Source: DATKPE01 sp033854175
GTDB lineage: Bacteria; Bacteroidota; Ignavibacteria; UBA10030; SZUA-254
Reading direction: 5' to 3'
Length of the DNA stretch: 64,000 bases
Assembly (NCBI GenBank): GCA_033854175.1
Contig: JAWOKN010000096.1
Location: forward strand, 62,001-126,000
Made by a program: the position numbers and the translations under genes. Under the pieces are notes generated by a model that saw only the letters and a list, made by a program, of their open reading frames with translations, had not been told where the DNA came from and did not search any database. Positions 54,619 through 63,997 of the stretch are shown piece after piece (the stretch's first letter is position 1; every line of letters starts with the position of its first letter).

Positions 54619-56400
54619 ATGCAGGACGAAGAAATACTGGGTAAAGCATATGACAGCCGTTTGATGAAACGGTTGCTGCACTATCTCCGACCCTACCGGG
54701 GATACGTTGCAATGGGAATCGTTTTGAGCATAGCCGTATCGGGCCTCGAAGCTGTCCGGCCATGGTTTACCAAGCACGCAGTCGATGTCAATATCAGCTC
54801 GCATGATGAAAAAGGATTGTTGTTGACTACGGTGGCGTTTCTCGGTGTCCTCGTTGTCAGGGGCGTTATTCAATATGCGAACGCCTACCTCACGCAATGG
54901 ATCGGTCAGAAAACAATTTTTGATCTGCGCATGGAGCTCTATGAACATATCCAGCGCCTGGGACTGAAGTTCTTTGACCGGAATCCGATTGGCCGCCTGA
55001 TCACCAGGGTAACAAATGACATCGAAGTGCTGAATGAAATGTTTTCGTCGGGTATCGTGATGGTGTTCAGCGATGTATTTACAATCCTTGGCATTCTTTA
55101 TTTTATGTTCTCGATGAGTGTCTCGCTTGCGCTCATTTCACTGAGTGTGCTTCCGTTGCTGTTTTACGGGACATTTCTCTTCCGCAAGAAGGCCCGGGAG
55201 GCGTACCGCGAAGTGCGTATACAACTTGCCCGGATCAATACCTTCATGCAGGAACATATCACCGGAATCGTTGTCGACCAAATTTATAACAGGGAAGAAA
55301 AATCATTCAGACAATTTTCGTCCATCAACGCAGCCCATCGTGACGCTAATATCAAATCGATCTTTTATTATGCGGTATTTTATCCCGGTGTGGATCTCAT
55401 CAGTGCGTTGGCTATCGGAATGATTGTGTGGTACGCCGGATACGGGGCGCTCCACGGTAGTATCACCATCGGAACGGTCATGGCATTTTTCCAGTTCAAC
55501 GAAATGTTCTGGCGCCCAATCAGGGATCTATCGGAAAAATACAATATTATGCAGACGGCGATGGCTTCATCGGAACGGATTTTTAAACTCCTTGACGACA
55601 GGACATTTGTCAAAAATCCCGCCACGCCGGTGGCTCTCCCCGATTTTAAGGGCGATATTGAATTCCGCAATGTCTGGTTTGCGTACAATAATGAGGAGTG
55701 GGTCCTGAAAAACATCTCATTCAGAATCCAGCAGGGAGAAACCATTGCGTTTGTCGGCCATACGGGTGCGGGAAAAACCTCAATTATTAACCTGATGACA
55801 CGCTTTTATGAGTTTCAAAGAGGGGAAATTCTCGTTGATGGTGTCGACATAAGGAAAATCCGTCAGGAAGATCTCCGTCAGCACATGGCGATTGTCCTTC
55901 AGGATGTTTTCCTCTTCTCGGGTGATATAAAAACGAATATCAGTCTGGGGAATGAGACTATTCCCTCCGACCGGATTAAAGCTGCGGCGAGGGTGGTCGG
56001 TGCACACCACTTTATTGAAAAACTGCCAGGTCAGTATGATGAAGCAGTGAAGGAACGGGGGGCAACGCTCTCGGTAGGGCAAAAACAGCTTATATCTTTT
56101 GCCCGCGCTCTCGCAGTACATCCAAAAATCCTTATTCTGGATGAAGCGACATCGAGCATAGATACTGAAACGGAGATCATCATTCAGCAGGCAATCAGAA
56201 AACTTCTTCAGGGACGGACCTCCATCGTCATCGCCCACCGGTTATCGACCATCCAAAGGGCAAATAAAATTATCGTGATGCACAAAGGCGAGATCCGTGA
56301 AATGGGAACCCACCAGGAACTCCTCGCGCACGGAGGTATTTATTTCAAACTGTACAAACTCCAGTACAAGGGGCAGGAACGCATCATTGAAAAAGTCTAA
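54619..56400 (+). CDS. ABC exporter half-transporter, partner subunit
   Basis: A 593-residue half-transporter with six membrane helices then the ATPase: Walker A FVGHTGAGKTS, Walker B ILILDEATSSID with the catalytic Glu, and signature LSVGQKQL, in which the second Gly of LSGGQ is Val. In the heterodimer, this altered signature would face the DD Walker B of the first subunit, making one degenerate site, while the other site (this Walker B with the first subunit's LSGGQ) is intact. No good ribosome binding site is seen before the ATG. Confidence 0.9.
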   Translation: MQDEEILGKAYDSRLMKRLLHYLRPYRGYVAMGIVLSIAVSGLEAVRPWFTKHAVDVNISSHDEKGLLLTTVAFLGVLVVRGVIQYANAYLTQWIGQKTIFDLRMELYEHIQRLGLKFFDRNPIGRLITRVTNDIEVLNEMFSSGIVMVFSDVFTILGILYFMFSMSVSLALISLSVLPLLFYGTFLFRKKAREAYREVRIQLARINTFMQEHITGIVVDQIYNREEKSFRQFSSINAAHRDANIKSIFYYAVFYPGVDLISALAIGMIVWYAGYGALHGSITIGTVMAFFQFNEMFWRPIRDLSEKYNIMQTAMASSERIFKLLDDRTFVKNPATPVALPDFKGDIEFRNVWFAYNNEEWVLKNISFRIQQGETIAFVGHTGAGKTSIINLMTRFYEFQRGEILVDGVDIRKIRQEDLRQHMAIVLQDVFLFSGDIKTNISLGNETIPSDRIKAAARVVGAHHFIEKLPGQYDEAVKERGATLSVGQKQLISFARALAVHPKILILDEATSSIDTETEIIIQQAIRKLLQGRTSIVIAHRLSTIQRANKIIVMHKGEIREMGTHQELLAHGGIYFKLYKLQYKGQERIIEKV

Positions 56401-56551
56401 GCATGTACTGGGAAGTATTCCTTTTGTCGACGGATCGTTAGTTCGTGGTTTCTTTTAACCGGAGAAGTCGGTATCTTGCAGGGGGAATTGCGACGGGTGA
56501 AAATCCTGGCGCTCTCATTCTCCACTAATTTTCGATGAAAAGAGGTGCTAT

Positions 56552-58054
56552 ATGAAATCGATCATGATGTTTCTCTTCTCCTGCCTGATATTTTCACATT
56601 TTGTCACGTTAACACAATCCCAGGAGAAAAGCCGTACGGCAGGGGATCGCACACACGTTGATCTGACTATCTACAACCAGAATCTCTCCCTTATCAGGGA
56701 AGAACGGATCATGAATTTTGAGAAAGGGATAGGCAGGATTGTCATTCCTGATATTCCGGCGACGATTGACGGAACATCGCTCCACTTTTCCAGCCGGACT
56801 GATCCATTGGCAGTCCGGGTTCTGGAGCAGAATTACCAGTACGATCTCGTCAGCCAGTCAAAAATTCTCGAAAAATATATCGGTAAGGAAATCCAATTCG
56901 TACGTCAAAATGAAGAGACGAAGAAGGAATATACCGTCACCGGAAAACTCCTAGCAGCCGGAATGCAGTCGCCGTACCAGCCTAACAGACGCTATTCATT
57001 AGCCGATGGTATGGTGGCTGAAATCAACGGAAAACTCGAAATCAATCCGGACGGCCGTCTGATTCTTCCTGATTTGCCTGAAGGATTAATTCTGAAGCCT
57101 CAGCTTGAATGGCTGGTAGAATGTACGCACCCGGGGAAACATGAGACGGAAATCAGTTATCTCGCGGGTCAGTTATCCTGGAGCGCGGATTATGTTGCTC
57201 TACTGGACAGTAACGATACACATCTTGATATGACTGGATGGGTAACAGTTACAAATAATTGTGGAACAAGTTTTAACGATGCTGGTCTTAAGCTTGTGGC
57301 CGGCGATGTCAATCTTGTCCAGAAGGAATTCGAAGGTGTCCGTCCGATGGCCAAAGGATTAGAGACAGCTGAAAACGCCCCGCAGTTCAAACAGAGTGAG
57401 TTGTTTGAATATAAGCTCTACACATTGCAACGGCGGACCAACCTCAAGAATGATGAAACAAAACAGATTGAACTTGTGAGCGGAAAACGCATTCCGTCAG
57501 TGAAGCAATTTATTTATGACGGGCTTGCAGATCAGTGGCGTTATTGGTTTCAGAATCCGTCGTACCGCAACAATGAAACTTTCGGCCAACAGTCAAACAC
57601 TAAAGTCGGCGTCTATGTGACGTTCAGGAATGATGGGAAATCGGGCCTTGGAATTCCATTACCAAAGGGGAAAGTGCGGGTCTACAAGCGTGATGAGGAG
57701 GGGAAGGAGCAATTTATCGGGGAAAATCAGATTGATCATACACCGAAGGATGAAGAGCTCCGGCTCTATCTCGGTAATGCTTTCGATATCGTTGGGGAAC
57801 GGGCACAGGTAGATTTTAAATCGTCTCAATCGGGAAGAATGGTCGAGGAAACCGTCCGCATCAAGGTCAGGAATCATAAATCGACTGGGGTCGAAGTACA
57901 GATCTATGAACACCCGTGGCGTTGGAGCCAGTGGGAAATCACGAGCAAGTCAGTGGATTTTGTGAAGGTGGATCAGTCGACGATAAGATTTCCCGTAAGG
58001 ATCGCGAAGGATGAGGAAAAGGTCGTTACCTATACAATCCGTTACACCTGGTAA
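56552..58054 (+). CDS. exported DUF4139-domain protein
   Basis: A 500-residue protein with signal peptide (MKSIMMFLFSCLIFSHFVTL) and the DUF4139 features: VDLTIYNQNLSLIREER near the start, ETEISYLAGQLSWSADYVA in the middle, GKVRVYKRDEEGKEQFIG and EKVVTYTIRYTW at the end. The family is beta-rich and of unknown function, often secreted. AGAGG lies seven bases before the ATG. It is 151 bases after the exporter and converges on fbp. Confidence 0.88.
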   Translation: MKSIMMFLFSCLIFSHFVTLTQSQEKSRTAGDRTHVDLTIYNQNLSLIREERIMNFEKGIGRIVIPDIPATIDGTSLHFSSRTDPLAVRVLEQNYQYDLVSQSKILEKYIGKEIQFVRQNEETKKEYTVTGKLLAAGMQSPYQPNRRYSLADGMVAEINGKLEINPDGRLILPDLPEGLILKPQLEWLVECTHPGKHETEISYLAGQLSWSADYVALLDSNDTHLDMTGWVTVTNNCGTSFNDAGLKLVAGDVNLVQKEFEGVRPMAKGLETAENAPQFKQSELFEYKLYTLQRRTNLKNDETKQIELVSGKRIPSVKQFIYDGLADQWRYWFQNPSYRNNETFGQQSNTKVGVYVTFRNDGKSGLGIPLPKGKVRVYKRDEEGKEQFIGENQIDHTPKDEELRLYLGNAFDIVGERAQVDFKSSQSGRMVEETVRIKVRNHKSTGVEVQIYEHPWRWSQWEITSKSVDFVKVDQSTIRFPVRIAKDEEKVVTYTIRYTW

Positions 58055-58102
58055 AAACGACGGTCGGAAAAAGGGAATCGGGGAGATATCTGAGCGCAGG
58101 CT

Positions 58103-59119
58103 TCATTTTTCCCCCCTCAAAAATGATTCACAGAGATTCATATCTTCTTCACTTCCCAGAAAAACAGGGGTGTGCTGGTGAAGTGACTGGGGCTGGACCT
58201 CGAGGAGTCGTTGTTTTCCGTTGGTCGCCCTTCCCCCAGCTTGCTCGATAACAAAAGCGACGGGATTGCACTCGTACATCAGGCGGAGTTTTCCCTCAGG
58301 ATTTTTTTTATCAGCCGGGTAGGCGAATATGCCTCCGTATAATAATGTGCGATGGGTATCACCGACCATGGTGCCGATATATCGGTGGGAGTAAGGCCGA
58401 TTGCTGGCCGGGTCGTTTTGCTTCAGGTGGGCAATGTACTTTTGCATTCCGGGATCCCACTGGTGGAAATTACCCTCATTAATGCTGTAAATTTTTCCCT
58501 TCTTCGGGATTCTGATGTTTTGGTGAGAGAGAAGAAATTCCCCGACGCTTGGATCAAGGGTAAATCCGTGGACACCCTGCCCTGTTGTATAGACAAAAAT
58601 CGTGCTTGATCCATAGATAATATATCCAGCTGCCACTTGATTGAGTCCCTGCTGGAGGCAGTCTGTGAGTGTTCCTTTGCCGCCTGTAGAGACCCTTCGA
58701 TAAACGCTGAAAATGGATCCGATGGTAATATTTGCATCAATATTTGATGAACCGTCAAGCGGATCGTAAAGGAGGACGTATTTACCTGAAGGATACATTT
58801 CAGGAATATGGAGGATATCCTCATTTTCCTCAGAAGCCATGCAGCAGAGATGCCCACCGTGATCCACCGATTTATAAATTGTCTCATCTGCAAATTCGTC
58901 GAGTTTTTTAACTTCATCCCCACTGACATTCATCCGGTCTGTGGTCCCGAGGATATTGACAAGGCCGGCTTTACTCACTTCACGCCACACGAGCTTTGCT
59001 GCAAGCGAAAGATCGTGCAGAAGACCGGAAAAATCCCCTGTCGCGTTTCTATACTTCATCTGTTGTTCATTGATGAATCGCTCGAGCGTCATGAATTTTT
59101 TCGATGTCGGTGATATCAT
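58103..59119 (-). CDS. fbp: class I fructose-1,6-bisphosphatase
   Basis: A 338-residue FBPase catalysing the committed step of gluconeogenesis. The metal-binding motif DPLDGSSNID is at residues 119-128, ASEENEDI at 95-102, and KLRLMYECNPVAFVIEQAGG near the C-terminus. An ATG nine codons in (59092) lines up better with the usual TLxxFIxEQQ start, so the first nine residues may not be translated. It is monocistronic. Confidence 0.94.
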   Translation of the reverse strand: MISPTSKKFMTLERFINEQQMKYRNATGDFSGLLHDLSLAAKLVWREVSKAGLVNILGTTDRMNVSGDEVKKLDEFADETIYKSVDHGGHLCCMASEENEDILHIPEMYPSGKYVLLYDPLDGSSNIDANITIGSIFSVYRRVSTGGKGTLTDCLQQGLNQVAAGYIIYGSSTIFVYTTGQGVHGFTLDPSVGEFLLSHQNIRIPKKGKIYSINEGNFHQWDPGMQKYIAHLKQNDPASNRPYSHRYIGTMVGDTHRTLLYGGIFAYPADKKNPEGKLRLMYECNPVAFVIEQAGGRATNGKQRLLEVQPQSLHQHTPVFLGSEEDMNLCESFLRGEK

Positions 59120-59132
59120 ATTCTTTTCAGCG

Positions 59133-59140
59133 CAAAGGTA
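59133..59140 (-). promoter_or_regulatory. candidate -7 box (TAnnTTTG) for fbp
   Basis: On the minus strand TACCTTTG matches TAnnTTTG exactly, 13 bases before the first ATG of fbp and 40 before the alternative ATG. No matching -33 TTTG was found at normal spacing. Confidence 0.4.
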
Positions 59141-59533
59141 ATATCATAAAATTTTAATCTGAAAAATGTAAAGAAAACCCCATCGAGTTGCAATAGTAAT
59201 TCTCAAGAAGTGGACTGTCCAGCCGCTTCGTGGCTGCCACCGATTTCTCAGATACGGATAACCCTCATGGACTATTCGTGACCGGCAAAATACAGTTCAG
59301 GCCGATATTAGAATTTTGTTTTTATTCCGGAATGTGGGTATATTTCACATAGAAGGTCTTTCGACTCCCGATATAACCTTCAGATCTCGTTTCGAGCACC
59401 AGGGAGATCTTGAAGTTGACCACGACCAGGAACAGATTCACCCGTGTCAAGTGTCTATATGTACCTGGAGGATCATGCATCGCGCCTGAGGGTCGGGACA
59501 CCGTATAATACCACTCATCCAGAAAATACCTAT
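59141..59533. other. intergenic region between fbp and etfB
   Basis: Nearly 400 bases with no accepted gene. On the minus strand 59322-59456 reads plausibly as a protein C-terminus (LVLETRSEGYIGSRKTFYV), but it has no start of its own and may be chance. The region should contain the promoter for etfBA. Confidence 0.4.
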
Positions 59534-60280
59534 ATGAAAATTGTTGTTTGCGTAAATCACGCCCCCGACACGGAAACGAAGGTGAAAATTGGTAGCGACG
59601 GTAGGACAATTGATCCTACAGGTGTTAACTATATCCTCAATCCGTATGATGAATTTGCCATTGAGGCGGCGCTGCGTTTGAAAGAGCAGCACGGTGGTGA
59701 AACGTGTGCCCTCACTCTCGGTCCGGATGTGCATAAAGAAACCCTCCGCAAGGCACTCGCAATTGGTATTGAAAAGGCAATTCTTTTGAAAGATGCAACG
59801 CCGCGCGATTCATTTTCCATCGCGAGGGCACTCGTCGGAGAATTAAAGACTATTGCTCCTGATTGCGTGCTCTTTGGCAAACAATCGATCGATTATTACG
59901 ACGAACAAATTCCCGGTCTGGTTGCAGAACTGCTTGGATGGCCTTCGGTATCAGTGGTCATCAAACTCGAAGTTGAAGCCGGTAAAGTTCATTGTGTCAG
60001 GGAGATCGAGGGGGGGCATGAGATCGTCGAGACAAGCTTACCGGTTGTCATTACGACCCAAAAGGGGCTGAATGAACCCCGTTATCCCTCGCTGAAGGGG
60101 ATCATGGCAGCAAAATCCAAACCGATTGAAGAGAAGACACCCGCAGTGTTCACTCCGGTGGTGGAAACGCTCGAAATGAAGAAACCTCCGGCGAAACAGG
60201 CAGGCAGGATTATTGGGATGGATGCAACCGCCGTCCCTGAGCTTATCCGTCTTCTTCATGAAGAGGCCAAGATTATTTAA
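59534..60280 (+). CDS. etfB: electron transfer flavoprotein beta subunit
   Basis: A 248-residue ETF-beta: KIVVCVNHAPDTETKVKIG, GVNYILNPYDEFAIEAALRL, CVLFGKQSIDYYDEQIPGLVAELLG and VITTQKGLNEPRYPSLKGIMAAK, ending PELIRLLHEEAKII. With EtfA it carries electrons from acyl-CoA dehydrogenases and similar enzymes to the quinone pool, here menaquinone. The ATG at 59534 fits the family start; the frame is open further upstream without homology. Confidence 0.95.
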   Translation: MKIVVCVNHAPDTETKVKIGSDGRTIDPTGVNYILNPYDEFAIEAALRLKEQHGGETCALTLGPDVHKETLRKALAIGIEKAILLKDATPRDSFSIARALVGELKTIAPDCVLFGKQSIDYYDEQIPGLVAELLGWPSVSVVIKLEVEAGKVHCVREIEGGHEIVETSLPVVITTQKGLNEPRYPSLKGIMAAKSKPIEEKTPAVFTPVVETLEMKKPPAKQAGRIIGMDATAVPELIRLLHEEAKII

Positions 60281-60300
60281 CATCGATTTAACTTGATTCA

Positions 60301-61281
60301 ATGTCTATGAAGATTCTCGCATTTGCAGAACAGCGTGAAGGAAAGTTTAAGAAGTCAGCCTTTGAAGTAACGAGTGCTGCGAAACGCATTGCCGGTGAGT
60401 TGAAGGCGGAGCTCATTACTCTTGTGATCGGTCACAATGTCGATGGAATTACCCGCGACCTCGGTGCGTATGGCGCGACCCGCATTCTGGTGGCTGATGA
60501 TCCGCGGTTGCACTTCTATTCAACGACCGCCTATTCCCGCATAGTCGCGGATACCGCGAAACGTGAAAATGTCTCGATAATCTTTTGCCCGGCAAGCCAG
60601 ATGGGCAAGGATCTTACTCCGCGAGTCGGTGCGATCCTTTCAGCCGGTATCGCCTCGGATTGCACAGGTTTGGCGGTGAAGAATGGCGAGATTGTTGCCA
60701 CTCGGCCCGTTTATGCCGGAAAAGCCCTTATCGAGGTACGGATAACGTCCCCAGTGAAGATTTTCACCCTGCGTCCCAATGTGTTTACCGCCGCATCGAT
60801 CGACGGGATGTCCCCGACGCGTGAAATGATCAGCGTGCAGCTGGATGATGCTGCTTTTTCATCTCGAGTAACCGGTGTTCAGATTGCTGAAGGAAGACCG
60901 GATGTGACAGAAGCGACTGTTGTTGTATCGGGCGGACGAGGAGTGAAAGCCCCTGAACATTTTCAGCTCATCGAGAAACTTGCGGATGTTCTTGGAGGGG
61001 CGGTTGGGGCATCACGCGCAGTCGTCGATGCAGGATGGCGGCCTCATGACGAGCAGGTTGGACAAACCGGGAAAACGGTATCTCCGACACTCTATGTCGC
61101 ATGCGGAATATCGGGTGCGGTTCAGCATCTTGCAGGAATGTCATCTTCTAAGTATATTGTTGCAATCAACAAGGACAAAGACGCTCCGATATTTCAGATT
61201 GCCGATTATGGTATCGTGGGCGATTTGTTTGAGGTGGTACCGGCACTGACGGAAGCGTTAAAGAAGACATTGGGTAAATAA
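60301..61281 (+). CDS. etfA: electron transfer flavoprotein alpha subunit
   Basis: A 326-residue ETF-alpha with an N-terminal domain (ILAFAEQREGKFKKSAFEV; IIFCPASQMGKDLTPRVGA) and the FAD-binding C-terminal domain (GGRGVKAPEHFQLIEKLA, GASRAVVDAGWRPHDEQVGQ, YVACGISGAVQHLAGMSSSK, INKDKDAPIFQIADYGIVGD). It is 20 bases after etfB, the usual pairing. The start may be this ATG or the next Met two codons on. Confidence 0.95.
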   Translation: MSMKILAFAEQREGKFKKSAFEVTSAAKRIAGELKAELITLVIGHNVDGITRDLGAYGATRILVADDPRLHFYSTTAYSRIVADTAKRENVSIIFCPASQMGKDLTPRVGAILSAGIASDCTGLAVKNGEIVATRPVYAGKALIEVRITSPVKIFTLRPNVFTAASIDGMSPTREMISVQLDDAAFSSRVTGVQIAEGRPDVTEATVVVSGGRGVKAPEHFQLIEKLADVLGGAVGASRAVVDAGWRPHDEQVGQTGKTVSPTLYVACGISGAVQHLAGMSSSKYIVAINKDKDAPIFQIADYGIVGDLFEVVPALTEALKKTLGK

Positions 61282-61297
61282 GAGGAGTCTGGACACG

Positions 61298-61858
61298 GTG
61301 GATAAAATACAGGTAGATATTCTTGGATTATCAACTAGCCCTGCGAGCGGCGGTGCCTATGCGCTCATATTGAAGGAGGTTAACGGTAACAGGCGGCTTC
61401 CCATTATCATAGGAGCCTTTGAAGCGCAATCAATCGCCCTTGAAATGGAGGGGATTAAACCACCGCGACCCCTGACACATGACCTCATGAAGAATATAAT
61501 TGAAAGCATGGGTACTGAGTTGGCTGAAATCACCATTAGTGAGCTGAAGGATGGCACATTCTACGCAAAGTTATCGTTCGACACACAGGAGATAGACGCA
61601 CGACCGAGCGATGCGATCGCCCTCGCGGTCAGATTCGGGGCGCCCATTTATGTTGCTGAACGTGTGATGGATGAAGCGTCGTTTTTACCTGAGGAAGAAT
61701 CTGAAACAGCAGACGGAACACAACGGAAGACGAAAGAGACAAAACTTACCCGCATTGAAGCACTTCGTGCTCAGCTCAAAGACGCGGTTGAGCGTGAAGA
61801 TTACGAAAAGGCCGCAAAAATTAGGGATGAATTGCGGAACATTGAACAACGTCATTGA
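61298..61858 (+). CDS. bifunctional nuclease (DUF151) with UVR motif
   Basis: A 186-residue protein: DUF151 domain at residues 1 to about 130 (LPIIIGAFEAQSIALEMEG, PRPLTHDLMKNIIESMG, ARPSDAIALAVRFGAPIYVA) and a UVR motif near the C-terminus (LRAQLKDAVEREDYEKAAKI). DUF151 members have been described as bifunctional nucleases; the UVR helix pair usually mediates protein contacts. It starts with GTG, 16 bases after etfA with AGAGGAG upstream, and overlaps the convergent pdxJ by seven bases. Confidence 0.9.
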   Translation: MDKIQVDILGLSTSPASGGAYALILKEVNGNRRLPIIIGAFEAQSIALEMEGIKPPRPLTHDLMKNIIESMGTELAEITISELKDGTFYAKLSFDTQEIDARPSDAIALAVRFGAPIYVAERVMDEASFLPEEESETADGTQRKTKETKLTRIEALRAQLKDAVEREDYEKAAKIRDELRNIEQRH

Positions 61859-62574
61859 TATCTTTTCTTTACCAACCTTACCATCTCCTTAACCGCACGA
61901 TCCAGACCGACGAAAAGAGCACGCACGATAACCGCGTGACCGATACTCACTTCTTCAATCTGTCCGATACGGGCCAGCGGAGCTGTGTTGGAATAATTCA
62001 GTCCATGTCCCGCGTTCACACCAAGCCCGACAAGCTGGCCGTACGCCGCCATGGTCTTGATTGTCCGGAGCAAATGCTTCCGGGCTGAATCCGTCCGTGC
62101 ATTCGCATACTCACCGGTATGGAGTTCGATCATGTCGGCTCCGACCCTCACTGCAGCATCGATCTGTAATTTTACGGGATCGATGAAAAGGCTGACGGGT
62201 ATTCGGGCGGAATGAAATTTCCTTATTGTTTTATCGAGGGAGGACTGCAGCCGCACTACATCCAATCCCCCCTCGGTTGTAAGCTCACGGCGTTTCTCGG
62301 GTACGAGGGTAACCAGGTCGGGTTTGAGACGGAGTGCAATGGCGACAATTTCCGGAGTGGCGGCCATTTCCAGATCAAGTTTTGTAGAAATTACGGAACG
62401 TAGGAGCCGGAGATCACCGTCCCGCATATGACGGCGGTCTTCCCTGAGATGACAAACAATTCCATCGGCCCCAGCGTGTTCGACTATTTTTGCGGCTTCC
62501 AGGGGCGATGGTTCCGTTCCACCGCGGGCATTGCGCAACGTGGCCACATGATCGATGTTGATTGATAATCGCAT
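61852..62574 (-). CDS. pdxJ: pyridoxine 5'-phosphate synthase
   Basis: A 240-residue TIM-barrel enzyme condensing 3-amino-2-oxopropyl phosphate and deoxyxylulose phosphate to PNP. It has LSINIDHVATLRNARGGTEP, ADGIVCHLREDRRHMRDGDL, IELHTGEYANA, VGLGVNAGHGLNY and EVSIGHAVIVRALFVGL, all standard. It lies 14 bases after the YbbR-like gene and overlaps the convergent nuclease gene at its end. Confidence 0.96.
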   Translation of the reverse strand: MRLSINIDHVATLRNARGGTEPSPLEAAKIVEHAGADGIVCHLREDRRHMRDGDLRLLRSVISTKLDLEMAATPEIVAIALRLKPDLVTLVPEKRRELTTEGGLDVVRLQSSLDKTIRKFHSARIPVSLFIDPVKLQIDAAVRVGADMIELHTGEYANARTDSARKHLLRTIKTMAAYGQLVGLGVNAGHGLNYSNTAPLARIGQIEEVSIGHAVIVRALFVGLDRAVKEMVRLVKKRYQ

Positions 62575-62588
62575 CTCGGGATAGTCGG

Positions 62589-63512
62589 TTATAGTCTTTT
62601 CCGGATAATGAAGCGCACGTGCTCGGGTTTTATACTTACGATTTTTACGCCATCAAGATCATTGAGGTGAGGTGCGACGGATGTGACGGTGTCCTGGACA
62701 AGATCGCTGTATGGGACTGTCGGTTGAAAATCGGTATCCGTCAGCCGTGCGAGCTGATCGATTCCTCCGCGTGCGATGAGATCAATTTTAGGGGGGATGA
62801 AAATGACTTCCCTGTTTGTAGGGGCCCCCTGGCAGTTCATCGTGATCCCGCTGAATGTTTTCTCCGCGAAGGGCTGAACGTTGAGCCGCAGGTGCGTTAC
62901 TGATGTGAAAAGTTCGATTGAATGGGTTGTGGGCACTTCAAGAGGGATATCGACATCGAGCGGCGAGTGAAGATTGTCAAATTTCCGGTATTCTGTCGGC
63001 CAGCCGGAGATGTTCCCTAGAATGGTCTGTGAACCCCCTATACGGAGGCTATCGGGGAGGAACTGCATTTGACCGACCTGCCCGTAGCCATCGCGGAACT
63101 CGAGAACGATCCGTGGTTCGATCGGCACCTCTTTTTCTCCATACTCGTCAAGTGCGAGAACAAGCGTATCGGGTTTCACGTCAATGGGTTGCAATACGAC
63201 CGGGAGCTTAATATGTTCAAGTAGATCACGGCCGGTTATGATAAATTTTTCTTCTCCGATAGAGGAGACGTCTATAAAATATTTTACATCGGGTGACAGA
63301 TAAAGTCCGGCTAGCTGCCATCCGTTACCCCGCAGACGGACATTGACATTCGTGGGGAGCGGATATTTCAGCGCCTGGCCTTCTTTCATGTTTTCAAGAA
63401 CGACGGGGATTTGCTTCGTAATGGTATATTCATCACGCATGTTGATGGATAGCCAGGTCAGAATCGCAAAGATGACCGCTGCGACGATGATATGATAACG
63501 TTTCTGATCCAT
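62589..63512 (-). CDS. YbbR-like (CdaR family) exported protein
   Basis: A 307-residue protein with one N-terminal membrane helix (YHIIVAAVIFAILTWLSINM) and repeated beta domains of the YbbR type (TKQIPVVLENMKEGQALKYP, VNVRLRGNGWQLAGLYLSP, RDLLEHIKLPVVLQPIDVKP). In Firmicutes CdaR partners the diadenylate cyclase; no cyclase gene is within this window. It seems co-transcribed with pdxJ downstream. Confidence 0.75.
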   Translation of the reverse strand: MDQKRYHIIVAAVIFAILTWLSINMRDEYTITKQIPVVLENMKEGQALKYPLPTNVNVRLRGNGWQLAGLYLSPDVKYFIDVSSIGEEKFIITGRDLLEHIKLPVVLQPIDVKPDTLVLALDEYGEKEVPIEPRIVLEFRDGYGQVGQMQFLPDSLRIGGSQTILGNISGWPTEYRKFDNLHSPLDVDIPLEVPTTHSIELFTSVTHLRLNVQPFAEKTFSGITMNCQGAPTNREVIFIPPKIDLIARGGIDQLARLTDTDFQPTVPYSDLVQDTVTSVAPHLNDLDGVKIVSIKPEHVRFIIRKRL

Positions 63513-63563
63513 CCTGGTGTTTCGTTATGACATCATGATGATAAATACATTTGCTCTATAAAA

Positions 63564-63588
63564 CAAAAAACTCCATTGCGGATGGAGT
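63564..63588 (-). terminator. rho-independent terminator of the SAP/Rho-N-like gene
   Basis: On the minus strand ACTCCAT, loop CCGCA, ATGGAGT gives a 7-base stem followed by a run of Ts (TTTTTTG), 22 bases after the stop of the gene at 63611. Confidence 0.75.
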
Positions 63589-63610
63589 GATGGGAGAAAA
63601 CATGATAATT

Positions 63611-63997
63611 TTATTTCCTAAACTTTGCCTTTACAAGTTCGTCAATCAATTCCTGGCGGTTAGCGCGGGAGATTTGCCTCCCGAATATCGCTAGACCGGG
63701 GACGGTTCGCGCATAATGTCGGAGGGCGTGAACGGTCAAATCTTCAAGTTGTTGACGGTAAGTCTTTTCATCCTCAGCCGATGGTTCCTGAATACCCGCA
63801 TTCGCTTTATCTACCGTTGGGCCGGTCGTGGTCTCGTCGGCCGCCGCAGTCTGGGTGAATGGGGGAGTTTGTAGTGATTTTTTCTGGCGGGGTGGTGCTG
63901 GTCTGGATTCTTCGGGTGATGGTACGGGGGGCATAGGTTTCACCGGTGGATAGATAAGGATTTCCGTTTCGTCATCGGGACGGGGGATGACGTGCAC
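63611..63997 (-). CDS. Pro-rich protein with SAP/Rho-N-like C-terminal motif (may continue beyond window)
   Basis: At least 128 residues. The N-terminal half is Pro/Thr/Glu-rich and probably disordered (YPPVKPMPPVPSPEE). The last 45 residues (LTVHALRHYARTVPGL, ANRQELIDELVKAKF) look like a SAP or Rho-N-type helix-extended-helix, a small nucleic-acid-binding fold. The GTG at 63997 is the first visible start, but the frame is open to the edge, so the true start may lie outside. Confidence 0.6.
   Translation of the reverse strand: MHVIPRPDDETEILIYPPVKPMPPVPSPEESRPAPPRQKKSLQTPPFTQTAAADETTTGPTVDKANAGIQEPSAEDEKTYRQQLEDLTVHALRHYARTVPGLAIFGRQISRANRQELIDELVKAKFRK

Noticed and set aside
59322..59456. 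Minus-strand frame resembling a protein C-terminus upstream of etfB
   Set aside because: No independent start, overlaps the expected etfBA promoter region, no recognisable motif.
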